Shown piece by piece: positions 50,113 to 62,036 of a stretch of DNA of 64,000 nt (the stretch's first letter is position 1; every line of letters begins with the position of its first letter). Under the pieces are notes generated by a model. The model was not told where the DNA came from. It worked only from the letters and a program-made list of their open reading frames with translations, and did no database searches. Made by a program: the position numbers and the translations under genes. Source of the stretch: Cordia subcordata (Eukaryota > Streptophyta > Magnoliopsida > Boraginales > Cordiaceae); NCBI GenBank assembly GCA_028554755.1, contig JAPTOF010000029.1:806001-870000 (forward strand). The letters run 5' to 3'.

Positions 50113-51345
50113 TCAATGGAAAGAATTGGAGGAAGTAGAGGATTGCTTGCTAGAAAATGCTATTGTGCTCTTCTTTATCTCTTTGGGATCTATGTTGGAA
50201 TGCAAAAACTTGAAAAGCAACTTATAATACGGGCAAATCTAATGCCAAGTATGGGTGGCGGATAATTAACTAGTGTTGCTTGATGGTATTGGGGGTACTA
50301 GCTATGCTTAGTAATGGCACTAGTTATTGGTAATGGATCCATCCAAGCACTAAAGGAAGGTGTGTTAATGGACTAAAGGGGTCCTCTCTAAGAAGAAAAA
50401 GTGGTTTTGGTCAAAAAGCGATTGCAGCAATGAAAGTCTCAGTACTGAGTTAAACAAATATCCTCTTTTTGTTGCTACCTTACCATTAATGCTGCTGGTG
50501 TCACTATCAGCATTTTAGGTAGCAAACCTATAGAGTCGGCCTAATTTAGAAGACTACTAATGGTGGTCAGACCAACCTGAACCACTAAAGCTTAGTTGAA
50601 TGCATGTGGTTCTAGTAAAAAATGCTACTTGTGCTTTAGCATGAATTAGTTCTTGCTCACTATGGCTAATAGGATTCTAATGTTGAGCCTATTAGTGCTG
50701 GTAGTATAGCAAAATTGGATCTTGAAAAGACTATAAAGAAATCCTCAAATCTTGGCTTTGACTACTGGTTCTTGATAGCAAATCAAGCGATGGGAACTTT
50801 AGAATTGCATAGTAAAGTGTTTGCTTCAGTATAAGCTTCCTTTGGGAAGAAGGATTTGATAGTGTCAATAGTAGAATTTGAGTCCAATGATGAAGGCAAA
50901 AAGCTTATCGAGCTCCCACTTACGTTCTTATTGGTACTACTACAATTTATCTTTGTCCTTTACCTTCATTTTCTAGCATTGTTGATGGCCTTTTATCGGA
51001 AAGACCAATTGTGGTATCTACCATATTGAGTTCTTGATATTGATTATGAGCTGAATCTTGATGGTTATCTCCACACTATTGTTAGGTTTGGTCTTGCCCA
51101 AAGTCCAAATTTGTTGCTAAACCAATAGTGGGTTTCAAAGTGGGTAATTTTACAAGCTAATCTATGGCTACCTTGGCCTTTTTCATAAGCCAATCTATGG
51201 CTTTGCTAGGCCAGTCATAGTTGAGGCTATCTTGGACATTTTAGACTTTGCTGTGGTGGTTTTTGCTGCCAGTGGACCTTATAATGTGGCCGCCTTACAT
51301 TTCTACAATCTGTTCTACATTGCTTCTTAGGCTTAACCAGATCAT
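50113..51345 (-). pseudogene. TCP4-like (CIN class, miR319-type) TCP transcription factor pseudogene
   Basis: The relict reading runs from a Met codon at 51345 to TGA at 50115-50113, about the length of a TCP4 gene. In order: EIVEVQ-like QIVEM then a stop (51297-51295); GGHIIRSTG-SKNHHSKV (51294-51244), the start of the TCP domain; a stop; then NVQDSLNYDWPSKAIDWL and MKKAKVAID, the end of helix I, loop and helix II. About 22 residues of basic region and helix I are deleted between them. Further on are SNSTIDTIKSFFP (about 50886-50840), LSRTSSQSQDLRISL (about 50778-50735), a DQNHFFF...RTPL stretch carrying the miR319 site, and a C-terminus ending SSKQSSTSSNSFH. Frame changes and stops throughout make it non-coding. 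These landmarks are those of Arabidopsis TCP3/4/10-type proteins, nuclear regulators of leaf growth. Confidence 0.85.
50368..50388 (-). promoter_or_regulatory. Relict miR319 target site in the TCP4-like pseudogene
   Basis: On the minus strand GAGAGGACCCCTTTAGTCCA. Against miR319, positions 2-13 pair with a single G:U at position 8. The functional CIN-TCP site encodes the conserved QRGPLQSS. It lies at the right place relative to the surrounding protein landmarks. Confidence 0.7.
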
Positions 51346-52480
51346 GTTTGGTGATAGTGGTGTTGGTGGTGGCACGTCTCTCCTATTGTGTTTCCCAATC
51401 GTACACGTTCGATCTTTGGCTTTCGAGATGAGAAAGAAGGAAAATACGAACACTTCTTCAATGGTTGTTGTTAGGGCTGAGGTTGTCTTGCTGCAGGTGC
51501 TGCTATTTCTACCAATGTAATTTGAGTAGCTTGTGCTTGTTCTTAGGTATATAGTCATGTATAAAGTAGTTTCTATTGAGGTAGGTTTAGCTCTTGGGAT
51601 GGTTGAATAAGGTAGGGAAAGTATCAGTAGAAGGCTTGTTCTTTTCTTGATTGGTCTTGGTGTTGGTCTTCTTGATCCTCACCCTCTTCTTTTACATGTC
51701 TTGAGGTAGGCATTTGACTTTGGTTTTGGTAATGATAATGTTGATGACGATTTCTTTCAGGATCTAGATTTAGACCCTTGTTTTGCTTTTCCTATTTTAG
51801 CTTTTGAAGGAGTGCACCTTTTCCTAGTGGACAGTTTCCTTAATTTTTTCTAATTCTTTGCTTAAATCTAATTGTACTACTATTGTTGCTTTTGCTTCTA
51901 CTGCCTCTCCCCCAAAAGGCCCTACTACTTAACCTCCCAAATTCCATCACCTTAACTAAAAGAGAAAAAAAAATCAAAAACTATACTCTAAAGACTAAGC
52001 TAGCACTTGTTTAGCCTAAACTATATCTATTCTGCTTTTCTACATAGCTTTTGTCATAGCTTGCTCTATCTATTCTGTAATCTACAATAAATCAACCTAC
52101 ACAGTGTAAAGCAATATGTTAATTTTGCAAATACCTAATGAAAAAAGTAGACTAAAAAATTAAGATGGCATCGATTCAATTTTTTTAAATATTTTTTTTC
52201 TGGGTTCTCTTTTATTTTTTTAATCTTTTTTAATTTTTTGGGTAAAGATGGAACTGTGTGAAAGAAGGATCCTATAAGAAGTCTTAAAGCCATTGGCAAA
52301 GATGGCAATGTTTGGTCACAAAAGAGATTAAAGATTTTTGTGATCTTATAACAATCACTCTCTCTTCTTTCTCTCTACTCTACTACTGCTAGTTTTTTTA
52401 CAACCTACATGGCGTATATACATATACATACACAAAAGATATGTATTTATAAGTTCATCCCCTCTTTTTGCCGGGGTGGA
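51346..52480 (-). other. 5' flank of the TCP4-like pseudogene
   Basis: No intact ORF. On the minus strand there are CT/GA-rich and CAN-rich stretches as in plant 5' UTRs (AGAGAGAAAGAAGAGAGAG at about 52380-52354), plus poly-A and poly-T runs near 52180-52240. Some or all could be 5' UTR and promoter relics. Nothing else is recognised. Confidence 0.35.
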
Positions 52481-53602
52481 AACAGTCTTGGGCTATAAGC
52501 TGAACTTCAAGAAGTAAATCTCAAATGTAGGTGTGCACTCTTGAGACATTTCTTGGCATTTACTACCTATCAAGGGATAACTTCTGTTGTATCTAAACAG
52601 TGAACTCTATTCATGTCTTCTTGAAAAAGGTTTTAAGTTTAGCACTACCCTCTTTGTCTTTACAATGTCTGTATTTATGTCTCATTTTCTTTCTCTAGAT
52701 TTTTGTGTTTTTCTTCTTTTTCTTTTTACCTTATTTGTTGAATCAAGGTTTGAACTATTTGTTGTTGCTTGATAGTGGTGTATGTAGGAATGGTTTGATA
52801 GATAAGAGGAGCAATAAATCCTGCAAAATACCTCTACTACCTCCTTATACTGAAAATGACAACTTATAGCCCTTTGTTCCCTTTCTTTTCTCTCTCTTTC
52901 TTTAATGCTTCACTTAAAAGAAACAACATCATCATCCCTTCCTCCAATTTTTAGTTTCCCAACTCACCTTTTTCTAGCTTTGTTAGATTATTGTACATGG
53001 CATATTCTCAGCCTTGTCTCTCTACTATACTTTATTTTCAAATATAATTTAGTGTTACTACTACTACTGCTATCCTTGTTTCTCATAAGCCTAAAGTACT
53101 ATGTATTTGTTTGTATTTCTTTTTTTTTTTAATAATATGCATCTTTCTGCATTTCACTTGTTCTTGTAGGGAGACACTCAAGTAAATTAATTATGATATA
53201 CCAAGTATGTTAAAGAGTTACAATATATATATTTTTAAACTCTTTATTGTATTTTAACTATAGAAAAGAAAAAGAAAAAAACCATTATGCTCCAAGTGCC
53301 TCGATATCTGTTTCAAGCAATAGGAAAAATAAATAATAAGTAGTCAACACTTTTTCCTAATTTGCTAATTTGGTGTGAAACCCCATCTTGATTGAACTTA
53401 TTAGTATGTCATCTCTTTTCTTGCAATACAATCCTTTTTGATGAATTAGTATACTTACCCATCTTCACTATGATGGTTAAAATCTTTTATTTAGCTTTTG
53501 AACAACCCTTTAAGGAATGTCCTCTAGAACATAGATTTTTTAACATGTAACTGTAGTTGACATCCCTATTGCCTCGTTTAGCTTGGATGTACCAACGATT
53601 AA
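52481..53602. other. AT-rich intergenic sequence
   Basis: Pyrimidine-rich stretches (52640-52740, 52880-53140) give small hydrophobic open frames on the + strand that have no coding landmarks. I see no gene, RNA gene or clear transposon. Confidence 0.5.
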
Positions 53603-53760
53603 CACTATTAGAAAAAGTGCTCTTTATTTGCAATAAAATTATTGACTAAGATACAAAATCGACCCCTAAATTTAATTAAGGACCTATTTGCAACTAACAA
53701 AATGTTTTAGAACCAATTTTAATTGTAGTTGCTAATAAAAAAAAGGCAAGATGGAGCCAT
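53603..53760 (+). mobile_element. Possible CACTA (En/Spm-type) transposon terminus, degenerate
   Basis: CACTATTAGAAAAAG at 53603 resembles the plant CACTA terminal repeat CACTAC(A/T)AGAAAAA. AT-rich subterminal motifs with TTGCAA and TTGCTAATAAAA follow. No opposite end or transposase was found, so this may be a fragment or a chance match. Confidence 0.35.
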
Positions 53761-54508
53761 AAACTGAAAGTTGGGTGGGCCAAACTTAATTAAGAATATC
53801 AAATATTAAATATGTTAATTATAAGAAAGTATAAAAATACTATTTAGTAAAAAAAAAGTAGTATATCTAAACAAAAATTAACTAATTGAGTAATTTAAAT
53901 ATAAAAAATCATTTATCATTTTTATGTGAAAGCAATTTTTTATATATAAAATCAAGTTATCTTTTAGAAAGTTTGGGTAATCAAGCGCATAATATAATGT
54001 TCAACCCTTTAAAATTTTTCTAGAGGTTCTAAGGGCCTATTGGCCTTCAGTCATGCCTAGAATAGTTCTTTTTGTGCTTCTTTGATCAATGGTAGCTTGT
54101 TAGTCCTTTATATTTTAAGGATTACTGGCCTTGAGCTTGAACTTGTCTCTCTTTAAACTTGAATTCTTGTTTGTAGCTTTTCTTCCTTGATGTTTATGTA
54201 TTGTATCTATTTTCCTGTTGCAATTTTCCTTTTGAGAGTAAGTCTTGAATGAAGAAAGAACACTTAGAGGGACAAAAGAACTAAGGAAAGAATTATTTAT
54301 TGTGGAGGAGTAAATAAAATGTAGATTAGAGACTTATTTCTCAAGGCTTGTCATCTCACTACTTCCCACGAGTTTGTATAATATGGCTTGAAGAACTTGC
54401 CATTAGTTGCCCACAAGTGAAGCTTATCATCAAGATTGCTAAGTCTATAGGTGCTCAAGAAAATTTGATCCATAATGAAAAGACCCTCCTAGTTGCTAAG
54501 ATCGGGAT
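53761..54508. other. AT-rich intergenic sequence
   Basis: AT-rich with A and T runs. No ORF, RNA gene or repeat boundary is recognised. Confidence 0.45.
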
Positions 54509-56247
54509 TGCTACACCATAGTCTATCGATTATCATGCTTTAAAAAAAAATTAAAGAACATATCTAATATGGTGGCATAACAAGTAATAAAAAGTTATTT
54601 ACACATATAAGCACAACATAATTAAACATATAAGCAAGAAGATAAAGTAATATACCTTCAAGAAGTTGAAGATCCAAGTGGGTGGTCTCTTTGCTTTGTA
54701 AAATCTCCACCAAAATAGCCTCCCAATTAGCCTTCTTCACTGTAATCACATTTCCAAATCTAGGATGTGTGATGCTATGTAGTGAGCAAGCACTTAGGAG
54801 AACTATAATTGAAGATTTATGGAGTAGTGTGTGTTCTTGGTGTACTAGGTGAAAATTCTTGCACATCGTTATGAAAGAGGCAAAGAGAGTCAAAGGTGTA
54901 TTATTGTTAGCTCACTACTTATAGTTCACAATATCCCTAATTGGGTAAGTTCCTAGAAACTATTAAGTTCCAACTATACCTTTTCTAGAAATAGAATATG
55001 CCTTATGGATAAGATATTTAAAATATCATTTTCTCTCTCCTACTCCATAATATCTAATTCCATTGGACCTACTTGTCTTATTGATATGCCTATAAATTTA
55101 ATAAGGAAAAAAAACTTGGATAAAATCCTTTTTCATTCTCTACTAAATTTATATCTCAATAAAGTGTCCCTTAATTAGATGATTTCAATTAATTACATCC
55201 ATTGGAAATATGACTAGTGAAGGGACCAAAAGACATAATTACACTTGGCTGCCAAAATGACCAAAATGCCATTGCCACTACTTTGGTGACATGAAGGTCA
55301 TTTTGACCTTGGTCTATTTCCACCAGAAGACCAAAGTCGCACTCTAAGGATAATCACTGGCTAAGCAGAAACAGGTCATAACAAGTAACCATTGTCTTTG
55401 ATCAACCAAGCGAAATGATCAAAATACCCCTCTATGTCCACCCGTAGTCAAGATCGGTCAAAAGGCCCCATCACCTCTAAGACTACATTTGGAGCCTTGG
55501 AATCTCTAGTCCAAAAAGTGACTACCACCTGGTCATAGATCTCTTGATCTAGGGAGCGAACCATAAGCCAAATGACTAATATATCCCTAAAGGATAATAT
55601 TACTAGATCTAGATTTATGATGACCAATAAGACAAATCCAAGGGGTTTCATAGACTCTACTATTGCACATGTATGTTCTGATTGATTAGAACCCAACAAC
55701 TAACATAAGAGGTAGACAATTTATCGTTGAAGACCTCTCCCTATGTTACATCAAAGTGCCGCACCCTAACTTCACTAGTTTATCCACATATGCTCTAGAT
55801 TAACAGCATCAGTCACTCAGAAGCAGTTTGTATCTTGCCCTCGATATATGATGGCACGGTTTCGAAAGACATACTCATGGTAGTCCCGTCCAATGCGTGA
55901 CACACACAGTAGAAGCGAAGTCCAAACAGACCCTTCAATGACCTAAATAGATCACCCCTATTAGGAGACTGGCCTACTATAGCTTTATCCTAGTAGAGTG
56001 CCACACACTACCATCTGGCCATGGACGTCTTTATTACGTATCTAAAACTAGAGTTGGACCTACTGTGTGTCCAGCCTGACTATGCACCCAAGTCATTAGA
56101 CTACATCATTTGGACCTTTACGTAATGTATTACACATATATACTAGAGATAATATATGTAAAAAGTGCTTATAAATATAAACAATGATCAAATGTCTAGT
56201 TTGAATATCTGTGTACAAGTTCTCTTTAGGGCATATATTCCCAATGA
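54509..56247 (-). repeat. Element C 3' LTR (about 1.74 kb)
   Basis: In element orientation it begins TCATTGGGAATATATGCCC just after the PPT. It contains blocks shared with the solo LTRs: ACTTGGGTGCATAGTCAGGCTGG-like, GGTGATCTATTTAGGTCATTG-like, TCTAGATCTAG and GGTGATGGGGCC. It is more diverged than those are from each other. A TATA-like CTATAAGTAG lies near 54925-54912. Both ends are uncertain by a few bases. Confidence 0.75.
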
Positions 56248-56248
56248 T

Positions 56249-56262
56249 ATCCCACTTGCACT
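56249..56262 (-). promoter_or_regulatory. Element C polypurine tract
   Basis: GTGCAAGTGGGAT on the minus strand directly before the 3' LTR, the usual copia PPT form (GTGCAAGTGGGAG). Confidence 0.7.
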
Positions 56263-56334
56263 AAAGATCACTGCTTGTGAACCTAACACCTATAAGCTTT
56301 ACATGTGTGGTAAATACTCTTTCTATGGTAAACA

Positions 56335-56935
56335 CTCTCTTTAAAAGAGTCTTTATGAATGTGTCTGCTAAGTTCTCAACTGAAGCGATCTTTTCCACCA
56401 CTATGTCACTTTTTCGAATGACCTCTTAAATTAAGTAGTACTTCTTCTCAATATGCCTTCCCCTGCTGTGATTTCTGGGCTTTTTGGACTCTACAATAGC
56501 AGCTATATTGTCACAATACAAAACAATGGGTCGTTATACAGCTAGGACAACTTGTAGGTCAGTAAGAAACTTCTTCAACCACGCAATTTCCTTCGCAGCC
56601 TTAGACGCTACTACGTACTTTGCTTCCATGGTTGAGTCTGTGATGCATTTTTGCTTCACACTTTTCCATGAAATTGCACCTCCAGACAAAGTAAAAATAA
56701 AGTAGAAGTAGACCTCGTGGAATCTCTGTTTGACTAGAAGTCTAAGTTCGTATAAGCGAATGGTACTAGATCATCTACCCAGTATTCTAGCACAAATTCC
56801 TTAGTTCTCCGTAGGAACTTAAATATTTGCTTTATCGTAGTGTAGTGATTTGGTCCAGGGTTTGACTGATATTTGCTAACCATGCCAACTGCATAACAAA
56901 TATCTAGCCTAGTGCACATCATGGCTTATATAAGG
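56335..56935 (-). pseudogene. Element C RT connection and RNase H domain, broken
   Basis: 56922-56734 reads MCTRLDICYAVGMVSKYQSN then FKFLRRTKEFVLEY, the classic copia segment between RT and RNase H. It is followed by AYTNLDF, corresponding to the first RNase H aspartate. After a frame change the region down to about 56335 still shows SWK, MEA and VEN-like RNase H landmarks between stops. It is non-functional. Confidence 0.8.
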
Positions 56936-57790
56936 CTTCCAACTACTAAAGTATAAGGAACCTTCTTCAACTTCTGTATCTTCTCAGATGTTCTAGGACA
57001 TAGGTCCTGTGATAGAGTAACTCCATGTCTATAAGACAAGAGACCTTTCTTGGAGTTTTCCATGTTGCACCTCACCAATATCTTCTCTATGTAGGTAGCT
57101 TGGGAGACCGCAAGCCTCTTGTTCTTCCGATCTTGTATGATCTTGATCCCAAGAGCTTGCTCCTTCTATATCTTTCATGTGAAACTAAGAAGACAACCAA
57201 ACCTTTATGAATGACAGCATCTATACATCAATCCTAATCAATAAGATGTCATCCACATACTGAACTAGGAAAGCCACAGCATTTTCGTTGCACCTCTTGT
57301 ACATACATGGTTCATCAATGTTTTGCTTAAACCCAAAGGACTTGACTGCATAATCAAACTTTTTATTCCATGCCCTAGGCTTAAGCCTATAAATAGACTT
57401 CTTCAGCTTGTACACCATATGTTCTTGGCCTACTGTAATGTATCCATCTAGCTACGTTATATACATGGTCTCATAAAGCTTTTCATTAAGAAAAATTGTC
57501 TTGAAGTCCATTTTCCATAACTCGTACTCATAATGACAAGTGATGGCAAGGAGTATTCTAATCGACTTAAGCATGGCTACTGATGAAAAGATTTCTTTGT
57601 AATCAATACATTCTTTTTGAGTATAATCCTTGGCTACCAATCTAGCTTTGAAGGTTTCAACCTTTCCATCAACTCCTCTCTTCCTCCTGTAGACCAACTT
57701 GCACCCTATGGATTTTACCTCTTTAGGTGCTTTTACAAGCTCCTAGACATCGTTAAAGTACATAGACTCTAATTCAGAATCCTTGGCCTT
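56936..57790 (-). pseudogene. Element C reverse transcriptase, broken
   Basis: 57697-57452 carries KARLVAKDYTQ, IDYKEIFS and MDFKTIFLNEKL, the N-terminal RT motifs with the first catalytic Asp. 57418-57221 carries KSIYRLKPRAWNKKFD and QYVDDILL, the active-site YVDD. Stops and short gaps separate the segments, so no full-length RT can be read. Confidence 0.88.
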
Positions 57791-58782
57791 GTACCACTGG
57801 TTAGTATTTATATCGAAAACTGCTTCATCATAACTAGTGGGATCCTCAACTTGATTCTCTTTGGAAGTCTCAAAGTACTCCTTATAGTATCTATTAAGCT
57901 ATCTCGGAATCCTCCCACTATGGCAAGGCTCTGGTGTATTAGTAGCAATTGGTTGCCTTTCGTTTTCCATCTTAGTAGGTGTATCTGGAGACTTATCAGA
58001 AATCTCCTCAAGAGTAACACCAAATTCTGGTGTTTTTTGGATCACTAAGTCATCCTCCATGTATCTAAATTTGTGCCATAAGCACCTTCTATCCTTAGGA
58101 TTATAGAAGATCCCACCTCTGGTTCCCCTAGGATACCTAATGAAATAGCATAGTTCTAATTTAGGTTCCAATTTTGTAATAGAGCTACTTAGCACATAAG
58201 TTGGACATCCCCAAATGTGTAAATGACTCAAAGTAGGCTTGTGTCTCATCCACATTTCATGGGATGTCCTAGGCATTGACTTAGATGGCACCATATTCAG
58301 AATATAAACCATTGTATCAAGGGCATACACTCAAAAGGTAAAGGCATCAATGCAAGAGACATCATCAACTTTACCTTGTCTAAAAGAGTATGGTTTCTTC
58401 TTTCCACCATACCATTTTGTTGGGGAGTGCCTGGTGCAGTCAACTGTGCCATAATCCCTTGTTGTGTGAGATAATCCCTAAATTCACCTAAGAGGTATTC
58501 GTCACCACAATAAGACTAAATAGCTTTAATCTATTTGTCTAATTTTGCTCCACCTCAGCCTTAAATTCCTTGAATTTCTCAAAGGATACAAACTTACGTC
58601 ATATCAACTAAACATAACCATATCTAAAGTAATCACCCATAAATGTAATGAACTCATAACCTCCATAAGCTGGTGTACTCATAGGACCGCATACATCAAT
58701 ATGCATCAAATCCAATAATTCTTCAACCCACCATCCACTAGAAGAGAACAACCTTTTGGTCATCTTCCCCTTAAGATAGGGA
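57791..58782 (-). pseudogene. Element C integrase, broken
   Basis: Near 58720-58640 the minus strand reads LDLMHIDVCGPM and GGYEFITFMGD, the first core aspartate and following segment. Near 58440-58380 it reads a TPQQNGMVERRN-like stretch with the catalytic Glu. 58330-57899 has VYILNMVPSKSMPRTSHEMW and HLHIWGCPTYV, the end of the core and the C-terminal region, with a Lys/Glu-rich linker to RT. Several stops and frameshifts are present. The HHCC part is on the other side of the nested solo LTR. Confidence 0.85.
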
Positions 58783-60674
58783 TGTAGGATCGATATTATT
58801 AAGTGTGGTGTATCCTAGTCCATATTTTCAAAAATTTAACTAAGAAAATATGCTAGGAAAACAATATATCCACATAACACAAAAAGAATGTGCTTAAGAA
58901 CATATAGAACATAACTAGTATTTGCAAAATATGTAAAGCTAATCTCTTGAAGCATGGGGCCTTTAATAAAGCTATAACCATTACGCACTTTGCTTTTACT
59001 CACGAACAAGGACACAAAAAATTTACTATAAAGGTGTCGCAATAGGCAACTCCCTAGTCTTCTTCCTTATGATTGAAGAGACTTATCTTGAGAGAATAGA
59101 CTCTTGTATGGGAAGAAGTAAAGTAATATGCTCTTGAAAACTAGAGCAAAAATCACATAGTAAGTGTGTACTATGTGTTGTAGTATTTTCTTACCAAAGA
59201 GGAAGAAATTAACTACAAAGTGAATTACATAAAAGGTGTAGGGTCTTGTCTATTTATAGAGAGAACCTTGGAACCCCAAGTTGCTAATCTTTTCATATGG
59301 GAGAAAATTTCCATGTATTGATTTCCTTTATGCAAGTTGTCTACTTGTCTTGGAAGACTTATGCAAGTTGTCCACTTGTTTTTGTAGTCTTTTGGAAGTT
59401 GTCCACTTGCCTTGAAAGATTTGGGCCAAGCCTATCATCCAAGCCTAACACAGAGTTCGTAATCCATGTGTAGGCACAAGCCCAATAGGAACCCATCTTA
59501 GCCAATTAGGTTATCTTGGACTCCAAAGAAAGCCCAAACCCAATTCCAAGCTTTGGCCTAATAAGGCTACTATAACAATATGGAATTTGCTCTTTCAAGA
59601 TACTCTCTCAAATTTATTTCAAATAAGAAAGGGACCAAGAAGACACAATTAACCTTGGCTTCCAAAAATAATTAAGAATGTTCTTGCCCGATATAGGTGA
59701 CATAATAATTATTTTTAACTCCAATCTATTCCACCATAAGATCAAAATTGCACTTAAAGCATAATTGCTATTACCTAGAAGCTTATCACAAAAGAATGTG
59801 AACTTTGTTTTTGACCTACTAAATAACCGACCATAATGCCCCTCTATGTTTACCCACAGCTAAGACCGATCATTTGGCCTGTGTACTATCACCTCCTTAG
59901 CTGTATCATTTTCTGTTGGGTTTCTTGTCCTATTACCAACCATCCTTGGTCATGAAATCTCTTGATCTCGGAAGCGACCCTCATGCCATATGACCAATAC
60001 ACCTATAAAAGTAGTGTCACTAGATCTAGATTTGGATGATAAATTTGGACAATCCCAAAGGGGGCACATAGATTTCATATTTCATATACATGTTCCAATT
60101 AATTAGAACTTAGCACTTAATGCACAAGGTTGTTGATCTTAAAAAAGTAAGATCTCACCCATAGTGAATCAAAGTACCAAACACTAACTTCATTAGTTTA
60201 TCCACATATACTCAAGATTAAGAGCAATGATCATTTAGTAGCAATGAGTGTCTTGTTTTCTTTCTTTGATAATACATCTCTAGAAAACATACTCACAATG
60301 GTCCTGTCCAATACATGACACACATACTATTGAGACAAATCTGGAAAGTCTTCCAATGACCTAGGTAGATTATCATCAAAGAGGAGACTTGCTCAATATA
60401 AACTTATCCCGGTAAAGTGCCCAACACTACCATTTGGTTACAGACTCAATTTATGATGTGACTAAATCTAGACTTGAACCTACTATGCATCCAGTCTCAC
60501 TGCGCATCCAAGTCATTAGTTCAAGTCAAAGGACCTTTATACATGCATTAATAAGCTATAACAAAGATTATGTAAGAAACTCATAATCCCATTTAACAAA
60601 AATGATTATTCATTGTTTAACATCCAAAATGTTATGTACAAGTGAGTTTTAGGGCATATTAATCCTAATAGGGA
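58778..60674 (-). mobile_element. Copia solo LTR (58783-60669), minus strand, TSD AGGGA
   Basis: AGGGA at 58778-58782 is repeated at 60670-60674. On the + strand it runs from TGTAGGATCGATATT to GGGCATATTAATCCTAAT, so the terminal bases of its 5' end are altered (the family starts TGTTAGG or TGCTAGG). TATA box TCTATAAATA on the minus strand (59262-59252). It splits element C between the GAG-pre-integrase region and the integrase core. Confidence 0.9.
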
Positions 60675-61255
60675 AACATATTGAGATAGATCATTGGGAT
60701 CCAATGAACTAAGAGGCCTATCCTTGACTAACCTCTTAATGTGTTTTTGACTTATATGTCCCAAATGAAAATGTCAAAGATAAGTATCATTGGTTAGAGG
60801 ACACTTTCTTTTAAGGGATTTTACTCTTTCAGTGTTATGTGTTGCAACACAAGTAGGGTGTAAATAGAACAAACCATTATGTAATCTATCAGAACAAATA
60901 AGATTCCCGTCTCTACTAATATCAACATCAGAATGGAAACATACTAAAAAACCATCCATCAATATCTGTGAAACGAAAACTAGGTTTTTGTGAATGTCAG
61001 GAATATAATAAACATTGTTGAAAACTAAAACCCTACTATAAGAGAACAACAAATGAACTCGATTAACTATAGCAGCCTAAACTTTCACTCCTATGCCAAC
61101 TTTAAGAGCAAACTCCCCTCTACTCAGCTTCCACATGACTTGAAATCTATGCAAAGAATTACAAATATGATTAGTGGCTCCTAAATCTACAATCCAAGAA
61201 TTAGTAGAATCCATCACTAAACTAGTTTTAATGTAAGGTATGAGAGATGTACCTT
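60675..61255 (-). pseudogene. Element C protease and GAG-pre-integrase region, broken
   Basis: Around 61215-61140 the minus strand reads MDSTNSWIVDLGATNHICNS, the copia aspartic protease site; the usual DSGA is DLGA here. 61052-60774 reads VYYIPDIHKNLVFVSQ, the typical downstream protease segment. WHFHLGHISQKHIKRLVKD (about 60775-60720) is the GAG-pre-integrase motif. Stops occur in between. Confidence 0.85.
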
Positions 61256-62036
61256 CCTGCCCAATGGCTTGGTACTTGGGACAGTTTTTCTTCTAGTGGC
61301 CCTTCTCACCATATTTGAAGAACTTCCCTTTGGGCTTCCCAACACCTGCTTCCTGCTTTGGCCCAAGGGTCCTCTTCTTCTTCTTTTGGTCACGTTGTTG
61401 CTTCCCTTTCATCTTAGGCTTCTTCTTCCCTTTCGGGTGATGTCCAGAAATGAAAGCCTAAGAGCCATGTACATGACTTGAAGGCTTCATGATAACCTCC
61501 GTTGCTTAGAACTCCTTCATCAAATTTGTCAAATTCATGTTCAACTTACCCATGTTATAGTTGAGCTTGAACTGATTGAATAATGGTGGAAAGGGTCTCT
61601 AAGATCATGTCTACCTGCGATTGCTCATCATTGTTTACACTTAGAATCTCGATAGTATTGAGGCATTCTATCATCTTGAGCACATGCTCTCTGACAAGTG
61701 CACCCTCTGCCATCCCAATGGTCATAAGCTCTCGCATAGCAACTTGCGTAATAGGCTTGCTCTGGTCAACAAACATAAAAGACAGTGAAGTCCTGATCTC
61801 TCTAGTAGTTGCCATATTTTAATGCTTGTTCTGCAGAACATCTGATGTAGAGGCCAACATATAGCACTTGGCCATATTATTGGTCTTCTACCATTTCTAC
61901 TTAACATCACGTACAGCATCAAAAGAGTTTGCCCTTATAACAGGACAAGGAGTAGTCAAGACATACTTGTATTCCTTGGCGGTAAGTACTATGTCTAGAT
62001 TCCTTTTCCAATCCATAAAATTTAGACCAATGAATT

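Noticed and set aside
51248..51558. ORFs of 87-90 codons on both strands
   Set aside because: The + strand one is a shadow; the minus one is the unbroken start of the TCP4-like pseudogene and its 5' flank, not an independent gene.
52587..53132. Small hydrophobic + strand ORFs
   Set aside because: Pyrimidine-rich low-complexity DNA with no signal of coding conservation.
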